From the NCBI GenBank assembly GCA_017503945.1, contig JAFVSB010000088.1, forward strand, positions 1-20,895: DNA of 20,895 bases. The letters run 5' to 3'. Under the pieces are notes generated by a model. It saw only the letters and a program-made list of their open reading frames with translations. It was not told the DNA's origin and searched no databases. The translations under genes were made by a program, and so were the position numbers. Positions 1 to 6,171 of the stretch are shown in pieces (the stretch's first letter is position 1; each line of letters begins with the position of its first letter). The DNA comes from Clostridia bacterium (GTDB lineage Bacteria; Bacillota; Clostridia; UMGS1810).

Positions 1-682
1 ATGTATCGGCCATGCGCTCAATGTCGCCAAGAGCCTGAATCTGCATCGACACTTCTTCTCTCAGACGAATTGAAGCGTCGGTCAATCTGCCTTCGAGCTT
101 TGTAAGGTCTTTTTTCTTTTCTTCAATGAGTCTTTCGGTGCCATAGAGAGCTATGCGGCGATAGTCGCCGATGATTCTGCCTCTGCCGTAGGCATCGGGC
201 AGACCTGTGAGCAAGCCTGCACTTCTTGCGGCTCTAACATCAGGAGTGTATGCATCAAACACGCCCTGATTGTGAGTTTTGCGGTATTGGGCAAAGTGGG
301 AATGAATGTTGGCATCGAGCACATAGCCGTATTTATCGAGGCACTGCTGAGCCATTCTCATGCCGCCGTAGAGGTTGACCATTCTTTTGAGGGGTGCATC
401 GGTCTGCAAGCCCACAATTACCTCGTTTGGCTTATCAATATAGCCGGGAGCAAAGTTGCATATGCCCGAAATTCTTTTGGTCTCCACATCGAGCACGCCG
501 CCTTTTTTGCGCTCTTCGGCCAGAAGCTCAACGCATCTGTCCCACACCTTTTTGGTTTTTTCGGTAGGGCCTGCCAAAAATCTACCTGTGCCCTCATAGA
601 GAGTGTAGTTTTTCTGTATGAAATCGCGGACATTTATCTCTGTTTGCCAGAGACCGCCGACAAATTCTTTTCTGCTTTCCAT
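1..682 (-). CDS. pflB: Pyruvate formate-lyase (formate C-acetyltransferase), N-terminal part
   Basis: PFL converts pyruvate and CoA to acetyl-CoA and formate by glycyl-radical chemistry in the cytoplasm of anaerobes. The 227 visible codons start at the ATG at 682-680, with AAGGAG (minus strand, 696-691) correctly placed inside the end of pflA. The translation begins MESRKEFVGGLW and contains the PFL-typical block PDAYGRGRIIGDYRR at about residues 162-176, which supports PFL rather than a distant glycyl-radical enzyme. Complete family members are about 740-760 aa, so roughly 70% of the gene, including the Cys-Cys active site and the C-terminal glycyl-radical loop, lies beyond the left edge of the window. 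The gene follows pflA with a 3 bp gap, so the two are almost certainly cotranscribed. Substrate assignment to pyruvate rests on the N-terminal half only, but the neighbouring activase is also PFL-like. Confidence 0.93.
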   Translation of the reverse strand, partial: MESRKEFVGGLWQTEINVRDFIQKNYTLYEGTGRFLAGPTEKTKKVWDRCVELLAEERKKGGVLDVETKRISGICNFAPGYIDKPNEVIVGLQTDAPLKRMVNLYGGMRMAQQCLDKYGYVLDANIHSHFAQYRKTHNQGVFDAYTPDVRAARSAGLLTGLPDAYGRGRIIGDYRRIALYGTERLIEEKKKDLTKLEGRLTDASIRLREEVSMQIQALGDIERMADT

Positions 683-685
683 AAG

Positions 686-1405
686 TCATTCTCCTTTACT
701 AAAGTATTTATCCCACAATATCTGTGTTTTTTCTCTGTCCATCGCCTCGATATGCGCAAGTGGCGCTGCGATGCCAAGTTTCTTATATTTGTGTTCCCCC
801 ATTTTGTGAAAACTCAGCAGCTCAACTGATTGTGCAAACGGAAGCTCTTTGGCTATGTATTCTTTGAGAGCTCTCATGTATTCGTCGGTGTCATTTATGC
901 CGGGCACCACCACCTGACGCACTATTGTGGCAGGCTTTATTCTTTTGAGCGCCTCCACAAACTCAAGTGTGCGCTCAATGCCCAGCGAGCACATTTTTTT
1001 GTAATCTGCACCATCGAGAGCTTTGATATCATAGAGCACAAGGTCACAAAGGTTGAGTATTTCGTCATAGTCACCAAGCCCCACGCCCGAAGTGTCGAGG
1101 CAGGTGTGAATACCATGATGGCGGCACTTGGCAAGAAGCTCGAGCAAAAACTTTGGCTGCATAAGCGGCTCTCCGCCCGAAAAGGTGACTCCGCCGCCGC
1201 TTCGGTCAAAATATGGCCTGAAACGCAGGACCTTGGCAACGATTTCATCAGCCGTCACCTCTTTGCCTCCGCTAAAATCCCAACTGTCGGGATTGTGGCA
1301 AAAAAGGCACCTGAGGGCACAGCCTTGAAAAAACACAACCGTGCGTATTCCGGGCCCGTCTACAAGCCCCATGCTTTCTATGGAATGTATGCGTCCTTTT
1401 GCCAT
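686..1405 (-). CDS. pflA: Pyruvate formate-lyase activating enzyme (radical SAM)
   Basis: This radical-SAM activase uses a [4Fe-4S] cluster and S-adenosylmethionine to install the glycyl radical on PFL. The 239 aa length matches the family (about 240-260). The cluster motif CxxxCxxC is C29, C33 and C36 in GCALRCLFCHNPDSW, and the glycine-rich SAM-binding segment GGVTFSGGEP follows at about residues 71-80. The compact form, with no ferredoxin-like CX2CX2C insert after the radical-SAM motif, is typical of the true PFL activase rather than of the activases of other glycyl-radical enzymes. The start ATG (1405-1403) has a GAGGT ribosome binding site a few bases upstream. It is the first gene of the transcript and pflB follows 3 bp downstream, the reverse of the pflB-pflA order familiar from E. 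coli and Clostridium. A promoter lies at 1486-1458. Confidence 0.95.
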   Translation of the reverse strand: MAKGRIHSIESMGLVDGPGIRTVVFFQGCALRCLFCHNPDSWDFSGGKEVTADEIVAKVLRFRPYFDRSGGGVTFSGGEPLMQPKFLLELLAKCRHHGIHTCLDTSGVGLGDYDEILNLCDLVLYDIKALDGADYKKMCSLGIERTLEFVEALKRIKPATIVRQVVVPGINDTDEYMRALKEYIAKELPFAQSVELLSFHKMGEHKYKKLGIAAPLAHIEAMDREKTQILWDKYFSKGE

Positions 1406-1457
1406 GTGTGTACCTCACATTATGCTCAAAAAATACCATTTAATATAAGTCTACTAC

Positions 1458-1486
1458 AGTATATATCCTTTTTTTGGTTTTGTCAA
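1458..1486 (-). promoter_or_regulatory. Sigma-A promoter of pflA-pflB
   Basis: On the minus strand, TTGACA (1486-1481) is followed by a 17 bp spacer and TATACT (1463-1458). This is near-consensus. The predicted start is around 1451, giving a leader of about 45 nt before the pflA ATG. No clear Rex or Fnr operator was recognised around it. Confidence 0.75.
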
Positions 1487-1590
1487 TACATTTTGTGCAT
1501 TTCGTTAAATTTGAATACTATATATTGTGGTGGTGGCGCGATATAGGTACAATATGTATAAAAACACAAAAAATGTTTTATGCAATTTTA

Positions 1591-2508
1591 CTATGCTAAA
1601 TTAAGCGCCGACACCAAAAGCGGCTCATTTGCTTCATATATAGTGTCAAACTGCTCTTTTGGCAGCGGATTTTCGCCTTCACCAGCCTCCACGGTATAGC
1701 CCGGGAGATTGTATTGCGAGATAAACCAGTCCTTGTATCCTGCAAAGCCCGACTCCGCTGGTGTCACCTCTATTGCGTAGCCGCTTGCTTTGCTTAAGTT
1801 TTGGGCAATTTCATAGCTGTTTTGTGGCAAATAGTCGAGATATTTCCAATAGATGACCTTGCCCTGAGTGTGATATGAAAGCGTGAGACAAAATCCGCTT
1901 GCCACAGTGAGGTCATAAAGCGCCCTTGCCTCGGGAGCACAAAGCGGCGAGGCGCCCACATAATCTCTGGGGGCGCTGGAGTCTATGCCTTTTTCCTTTT
2001 TGATTTTTTTGGCATTACCCCACATTGCAGGATAGTTGAGGTTAAGGTCTACTCCTTCGATGTTGGCTTTCCAGCCGTTTGGAAATGGAATGTGATCGTA
2101 ATTGGCGCTGATTGCTTTGGCTTTTTGATAATATGGAGAGCTTTTGTCTATCGCCCCGTTTACAAGGTCCACCCCGTCGGGGTTCACAAGCGGCACGCAC
2201 ACAACAGTGGTGTTCATAAAAAGCTCCTTGGCATCGATGCCGCAAATGCACAAGTTGTCATCATAGGCGCTCATATAGCGCTGCATGAATTTTAAAAGCA
2301 GCGGCGTAGTTATCCATTCGTTTGCATGGTGACTGGCATTTATAAACACCTTTTTTTCGCCATAGCCGCACTTTAGCGCATATATGTCACTGCCCATAAC
2401 ACTCTTGCCAATGGAGCTTGCCGAAACAAACGGATATTCTTTGGCAAGGCTTAGTATGACTTCTTTTGTAAGGTGACTTGTATAGTTAACATCTGTGGGC
2501 ACTGTCAT
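1591..2508 (-). CDS. M14-family zinc carboxypeptidase (gamma-D-glutamyl-diaminopimelate peptidase-like)
   Basis: A 305 aa zinc peptidase of family M14. The zinc ligands are H61 and E64 (HANEW) and H213 (LSYHTQG), and the likely catalytic glutamate is E274 in YTVEAGEG. The segment DLNLNYPAMW (about 154-163) and the ending VEAGEGENPLP resemble the M14 subgroup that cleaves the gamma-D-Glu-diaminopimelate bond of peptidoglycan stem peptides, so wall recycling or sporulation-type wall work is likely; that substrate is inference. I chose the ATG at 2508 because AAAGGGG lies 11 nt upstream. An ATG 57 nt further out has no ribosome binding site. There is no signal peptide and no LysM domain, so it may act in the cytoplasm on imported muropeptides or leave by another route. 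It is divergent from the SLH gene. No convincing promoter was seen for it. Confidence 0.85.
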   Translation of the reverse strand: MTVPTDVNYTSHLTKEVILSLAKEYPFVSASSIGKSVMGSDIYALKCGYGEKKVFINASHHANEWITTPLLLKFMQRYMSAYDDNLCICGIDAKELFMNTTVVCVPLVNPDGVDLVNGAIDKSSPYYQKAKAISANYDHIPFPNGWKANIEGVDLNLNYPAMWGNAKKIKKEKGIDSSAPRDYVGASPLCAPEARALYDLTVASGFCLTLSYHTQGKVIYWKYLDYLPQNSYEIAQNLSKASGYAIEVTPAESGFAGYKDWFISQYNLPGYTVEAGEGENPLPKEQFDTIYEANEPLLVSALNLA

Positions 2509-2575
2509 AGTTATATTGACCCCTTTCACAAATTTAGTGCATTTGATTGTATGAAGCCATGGCAAAAAATATGAA

Positions 2576-2604
2576 TTGAAAAGCAGTGCTTTTTGTGGTA
2601 TAAT
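2576..2604 (+). promoter_or_regulatory. Sigma-A promoter of the SLH-protein gene
   Basis: TTGAAA (2576-2581), a 17 bp spacer and a perfect TATAAT (2599-2604). The predicted start near 2611 falls on the GAAAGGA ribosome binding site (2611-2617), so the mRNA leader would be only about 15 nt. Confidence 0.75.
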
Positions 2605-2625
2605 TGCGCAGAAAGGATGATATCC

Positions 2626-3834
2626 ATGAAAAAGCTAATTTCACTCATACTTATTTCAGTCCTTGTTTTCACATCGACTGCTGCATTTGCATTTTTTGAT
2701 GTAGATTCGAACCACTGGGCAAAAGACTATATCAGCCGCCTTGCAGATGCAAAGGTCATAAATGGCTATGAAGACGGCACCTTCCGCCCCGAGGGCAATG
2801 TCACAAAGGCAGAATTTGCCAAGATGCTCTGCCTTGCCTTTGAGCTTGACGCAAAGGGCAAAGCTTTTAGCGACATCAATGCCCACTGGGCACAGGAATA
2901 TATACAAAAGAGCGCCGATGTGCTCTATGCTCCGTCAGATGCTTTTGGCCCCGATGAAAGTGCCACCAGAGCAGAGATAGCATATGCTCTTGCAAATGTG
3001 CTCTCGCTTGAAGATGCCGATGCATCAGACATGTTTTCCGATTGGGGCAGCGTAAGTGACGACATGGCAGCAAGAGTGGGCGCCGCTGCAAAGCATGGCA
3101 TCATCGAAGGCTATGAAGACGGCACCATCAGAGCTGGCGGCTCTGTGACAAGGGGCGAAACAGCAGCTCTTTTGGTGAGAGCGCAGGATTTTAAAGCTCC
3201 CACCAAGCCCGAAGAAAAGCCCGTTGAAAAACCCGAAGATGATAAGACCGACTCTCTCGATCACCTCTACACACTCTACCCCATGAAGGATCTTATTTTA
3301 ATCAGTTCTGTGACCAATGTACTAAACGCCGATGGCGAAACTGCGGTAAAGCTTAGCTACTGCATTGCAGGCGAGGAGGATAAGGTGTATTCCACTATCA
3401 TTTCAACTGAGGCGGAAACCAAGGTTGCAGGCACAAAGGAGAGTCTTTCTGAGCTTAGTGCAGGTGATGTGATTGTGTTTGACACTGCATTTCATGGCCA
3501 TATTGACACCATCATCGTGTTGGCATCATTTGGCGGCTCTAAGGCAGAGGCATCTATCCCCGAATCGTTGCTTTATGGCACTGCCTCTGAATATGAGTTT
3601 TATGCAGGCAAGGTTACAAAGGTGGAAAACAAAAGCAAAAGCTATGTCATCACGGTAGAAAATATGCTCGGCACCCATGAGCTTGTAATCACAAAAAAAG
3701 CAGGCGTGAGCGTGTACACCAAGCGAGGCAATTCTCACTGGCAGTCAGACTCTCTTGGCTTCATCGAAGAGGGCATGTTTGTGCTTGTGCGCTACAGTGA
3801 TTCGTTGGCTACAGAGGTTGCAGTTGTGAAATGA
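2626..3834 (+). CDS. Secreted S-layer homology (SLH) domain protein
   Basis: A 402 aa exported protein. A signal peptide covers residues 1-22 (MKKL, hydrophobic core, AFA cleavage site). Three SLH repeats follow, roughly residues 24-67, 81-124 and 137-185, with the signature ends VTKAEFAKML, ATRAEIAYAL and VTRGETAALL. The third is the most degenerate (TRGE in place of TRAE). SLH triplets bind pyruvylated secondary cell-wall polymer and anchor proteins to the surface. A Pro/Glu/Lys-rich linker (about 190-205) leads to a C-terminal region of about 190 aa, rich in beta-type sequence, in which I recognise no domain. The start at 2626 is chosen over one 33 nt upstream because AAAGGA sits 8 nt before it and the signal peptide begins there. 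It is monocistronic, with promoter 2576-2604 and terminator 3841-3877. Its function beyond wall attachment is unknown. Confidence 0.93.
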   Translation: MKKLISLILISVLVFTSTAAFAFFDVDSNHWAKDYISRLADAKVINGYEDGTFRPEGNVTKAEFAKMLCLAFELDAKGKAFSDINAHWAQEYIQKSADVLYAPSDAFGPDESATRAEIAYALANVLSLEDADASDMFSDWGSVSDDMAARVGAAAKHGIIEGYEDGTIRAGGSVTRGETAALLVRAQDFKAPTKPEEKPVEKPEDDKTDSLDHLYTLYPMKDLILISSVTNVLNADGETAVKLSYCIAGEEDKVYSTIISTEAETKVAGTKESLSELSAGDVIVFDTAFHGHIDTIIVLASFGGSKAEASIPESLLYGTASEYEFYAGKVTKVENKSKSYVITVENMLGTHELVITKKAGVSVYTKRGNSHWQSDSLGFIEEGMFVLVRYSDSLATEVAVVK

Positions 3835-3840
3835 TTTCAG

Positions 3841-3877
3841 TCCGCGGGCTCTTTTGGGAGAGCTCCGCGGATTTTTT
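3841..3877 (+). terminator. Rho-independent terminator of the SLH-protein gene
   Basis: TCCGCGG (3841-3847) pairs with CCGCGGA (3865-3871), with further pairing inside (GCTCT with AGAGC), followed by six T (3872-3877). It starts six bases after the stop codon. Confidence 0.88.
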
Positions 3878-3910
3878 GTTAAATTTTGGCAAAAATCACA
3901 GGTATACATA

Positions 3911-3939
3911 TTGATAAAATTTTAAGTTCTTGATATAAT
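3911..3939 (+). promoter_or_regulatory. Sigma-A promoter of uvrBA
   Basis: TTGATA (3911-3916), a 17 bp spacer and TATAAT (3934-3939). A second TATAAT at 3949-3954 lacks a good -35 box. The start is expected near 3946-3961, exactly where the structured repeat begins, giving a leader of about 240-255 nt before the uvrB ATG. No GAAC-N4-GTTC LexA box is seen near it. Confidence 0.72.
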
Positions 3940-3958
3940 ATAAGATAGTATAATATGT

Positions 3959-4171
3959 CTAAAGTTTATTTGGTTTTCCGTAGCAACCTTTGAGTACGGT
4001 TTACCAATTGTATTTTTCAATATGCACCTTGCAAAATCAGTTACCTTTGCAATTTGCAAGGTGCAAGCCGAGCCTCGGCTGAGTGCCGAATGCGAGGCGG
4101 TATTGAAGAAAAATGCAATTGGTAAACAAAAAGTACTCAAGCAGTTGCGGAAGAAAACAAGTAAGCTTTGG
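3959..4171 (+). repeat. Branched palindromic element, copy A (leader of uvrB)
   Basis: One of two copies in the window; the other is inverted at 8989-9213. Long, imperfect outer arms pair end to end: about 3961-3980 with 4148-4169, GCAAC (3983-3987) with GTTGC (4144-4148), TTGAGTAC (3990-3997) with GTACTCAA (4133-4140), GTTTACCAATTG (3999-4010) with CAATTGGTAAAC (4116-4127) and CAATA (4018-4022) with TATTG (4101-4105). Inside are a perfect 13 bp hairpin (4023-4035 with 4053-4065, 17 nt loop), a short palindrome (4066-4080) and a GC-rich segment (4081-4100) that can alternatively pair (GCCTCG 4072-4077 with CGAGGC 4092-4097). The segment from about 4056 to 4105 is nearly identical in copy B. 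It encodes no plausible protein. It could be a miniature mobile element, a structured RNA or both. Confidence 0.85.
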
Positions 4172-4199
4172 CTTAAAAAATCTAAGTGGAGGTGTGCAT

Positions 4200-6161
4200 A
4201 TGAGCGAATTTAAAGTGGTGTCAAAATTTGAACCCATGGGTGACCAGATTGGTGCTATACAAAAGCTCTCTGATGGTATCCTTGCGGGCAAACGGCATCA
4301 GACCCTTTTGGGCGTTACAGGCTCGGGCAAAACCTTCACCATAGCCAAGACCATTGAAAAGGTGGGCAAACCCACCTTGGTGCTTGCTCACAACAAAATC
4401 CTTGCAGCTCAGCTGTGCAGTGAGTTTAAGGAATTCTTCCCTGACAATGCAGTGGAATATTTTGTGAGCTATTATGACTACTATCAGCCCGAGGCATACA
4501 TTCCCCACACCGACACCTACATAGAAAAAGACTCCTCGGTCAATGATGAGATAGACCGACTGCGCCATAGCGCCACAGCGTCGCTATTGGAGAGGCGCGA
4601 TGTCATCATAGTTGCCAGTGTGTCGTGCATCTATGGCCTCGGTGACCCCGATGACTACAAAAACCTCATGATTTTCCTCAGAGTGGGCAATGAGATTGAC
4701 CGCAACGCATTTTTGCGCAAGCTTGTGGAGATTCAATACACTCGCAATGACCTCTCATGTGAACGCGGTACCTTTCGCGTGAGGGGTGATGTGGTGGAGG
4801 TGTTTCCTGCTTCAAGCGGCGAAAGCGCCATAAGGATAGAATTTTTTGGCGACGAGATAGAGCGCATTTGTGACATCGACATTGTCACAGGTGAGATAAA
4901 GGCCTTCAGAAGCTTCACCACCATCTTTCCAGCGTCGCACTATGCCACCACCGATGAAAAAATGAAAAGAGCTCTTGTCACCATCAGAGATGAGCTCGAC
5001 GAGCGAAGCGCCCAGCTAGGCGAGCAGGGCAAGCTCCTTGAACAGCAAAGGCTGATTCAGCGCACCAACTATGACCTCGAAATGATGCAGGAGATTGGCT
5101 TTTGTCAGGGCATAGAGAACTATTCGCGCCACATAAGCGGCAGAGAGCCCGGCAGTGCGCCGTTCACCCTTATGGACTATTTCCCCGATGACTTTTTGCT
5201 TGTGGTGGACGAATCACATGTCACTCTTCCTCAGGTGAGAGCCATGTATGCAGGTGACCGTTCTCGCAAGGAGACCCTTGTGAACTTTGGTTTTCGTCTG
5301 CCGTCGGCCTTTGACAATAGGCCGCTTAATTTTGCCGAATTTGAGCAGAGGATAAATCAGGCAATATATGTGAGTGCAACTCCCGGTGAATACGAGGTGG
5401 CAAAAAGCGGAGGAGAGGTTGCCGAGCAGGTTATCCGCCCCACAGGTCTCGTGGACCCCGAGGTCATCATTCGCCCCGTGAGCGGGCAGGTTGATGATTT
5501 GTGCGCCGAGATTGACGAGGTGGTGCAAAAGGGCGACAGGGTGCTTGTGACCACCCTCACCAAAAAGATGGCAGAAAGCCTCACCGACTATATGCGTTCT
5601 GTGGGCATAAAGGTGAAATATCTCCACTCCGAGATAGAAACCTTAGAGCGTATGGAGATAATAAGAGACCTAAGGCTTGGTGTGTTTGATGTCATTGTGG
5701 GTATCAATCTTTTGAGAGAGGGGCTCGACATTCCCGAGGTGTCGCTCGTGGCAATCCTCGATGCCGACAAAGAAGGCTTTTTGCGCAGTGAAACCTCGCT
5801 TGTGCAGACCATAGGCAGAGCCGCGCGCAATGCCGAAAGCCGTGTCATCATGTATGCCGACACCATCACAGGCTCCATGCAGCGTGCCATAGATGAAACC
5901 TACCGCCGCCGCGAAATCCAGCTTGCCTATAACGAAGAGCACGGCATCATTCCTAAGACAATTCGCAAAGATGTGCATGATATCATAAAGACTTACGAAA
6001 CAGGCCGCACTCTCCCTGCTCCCGACATTCGCGCCGAAGACAGCGCCGATGCCAAGATTGCCAAGCTCACCAAGCTTATGAAAGAAGCATCTGACAATCT
6101 CGACTTTGAAATGGCGGCAATCTACAGAGACGAAATTATAAAACTCAGAGGAAAGAAGTAA
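4200..6161 (+). CDS. uvrB: Excinuclease ABC subunit B
   Basis: UvrB verifies DNA damage handed over by UvrA and recruits UvrC for incision in nucleotide-excision repair. At 653 aa it has the normal family length. The Walker A motif is GVTGSGKT (residues 38-45). The damage-wedging beta-hairpin segment YYDYYQPEAY follows at about 90-100, the Walker B variant is VVDESH, and the late helicase motif is QTIGRAARN. A C-terminal UVR domain (about the last 35 residues: AKIAKLTKLMKEAS...DLEMAAIYRDE-type) binds UvrC or UvrA. I start at 4200, where GGAGG (4188-4192) is well placed and MSEFKVVSKFEP matches UvrB N-termini. An in-frame extension to 4113 would run into the palindromic repeat. uvrA follows after 10 bp; uvrC is not in the window. 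Confidence 0.98.
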   Translation: MSEFKVVSKFEPMGDQIGAIQKLSDGILAGKRHQTLLGVTGSGKTFTIAKTIEKVGKPTLVLAHNKILAAQLCSEFKEFFPDNAVEYFVSYYDYYQPEAYIPHTDTYIEKDSSVNDEIDRLRHSATASLLERRDVIIVASVSCIYGLGDPDDYKNLMIFLRVGNEIDRNAFLRKLVEIQYTRNDLSCERGTFRVRGDVVEVFPASSGESAIRIEFFGDEIERICDIDIVTGEIKAFRSFTTIFPASHYATTDEKMKRALVTIRDELDERSAQLGEQGKLLEQQRLIQRTNYDLEMMQEIGFCQGIENYSRHISGREPGSAPFTLMDYFPDDFLLVVDESHVTLPQVRAMYAGDRSRKETLVNFGFRLPSAFDNRPLNFAEFEQRINQAIYVSATPGEYEVAKSGGEVAEQVIRPTGLVDPEVIIRPVSGQVDDLCAEIDEVVQKGDRVLVTTLTKKMAESLTDYMRSVGIKVKYLHSEIETLERMEIIRDLRLGVFDVIVGINLLREGLDIPEVSLVAILDADKEGFLRSETSLVQTIGRAARNAESRVIMYADTITGSMQRAIDETYRRREIQLAYNEEHGIIPKTIRKDVHDIIKTYETGRTLPAPDIRAEDSADAKIAKLTKLMKEASDNLDFEMAAIYRDEIIKLRGKK

Positions 6162-6171
6162 AGAAGAAATA

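Noticed and set aside
1481..1512. Rex-like redox operator near the pfl promoter (TTGTG ... TTAAAT)
   Set aside because: The halves do not form a convincing inverted repeat and differ from the Rex consensus at several positions.
830..1546. Plus-strand open frame of 238 codons
   Set aside because: It lies antisense to pflA, has no ribosome binding site and gives a protein unlike any family; it is a shadow of pflA.
3958..4185. Target-site duplication TCTAA flanking repeat copy A (3958-3962 and 4181-4185)
   Set aside because: A 5 bp match in AT-rich DNA is weak, it does not coincide with the end of the paired stem on the right side, and copy B shows no matching duplication.
4113..4199. N-terminal extension of uvrB by 29 codons
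   Set aside because: The extra codons translate the palindromic repeat and the ribosome binding site; GGAGG and UvrB-like sequence begin at 4200.
3878..4199. LexA/SOS box at uvrB
   Set aside because: Looked for GAAC-N4-GTTC-type sites; only an isolated GTTC is present.
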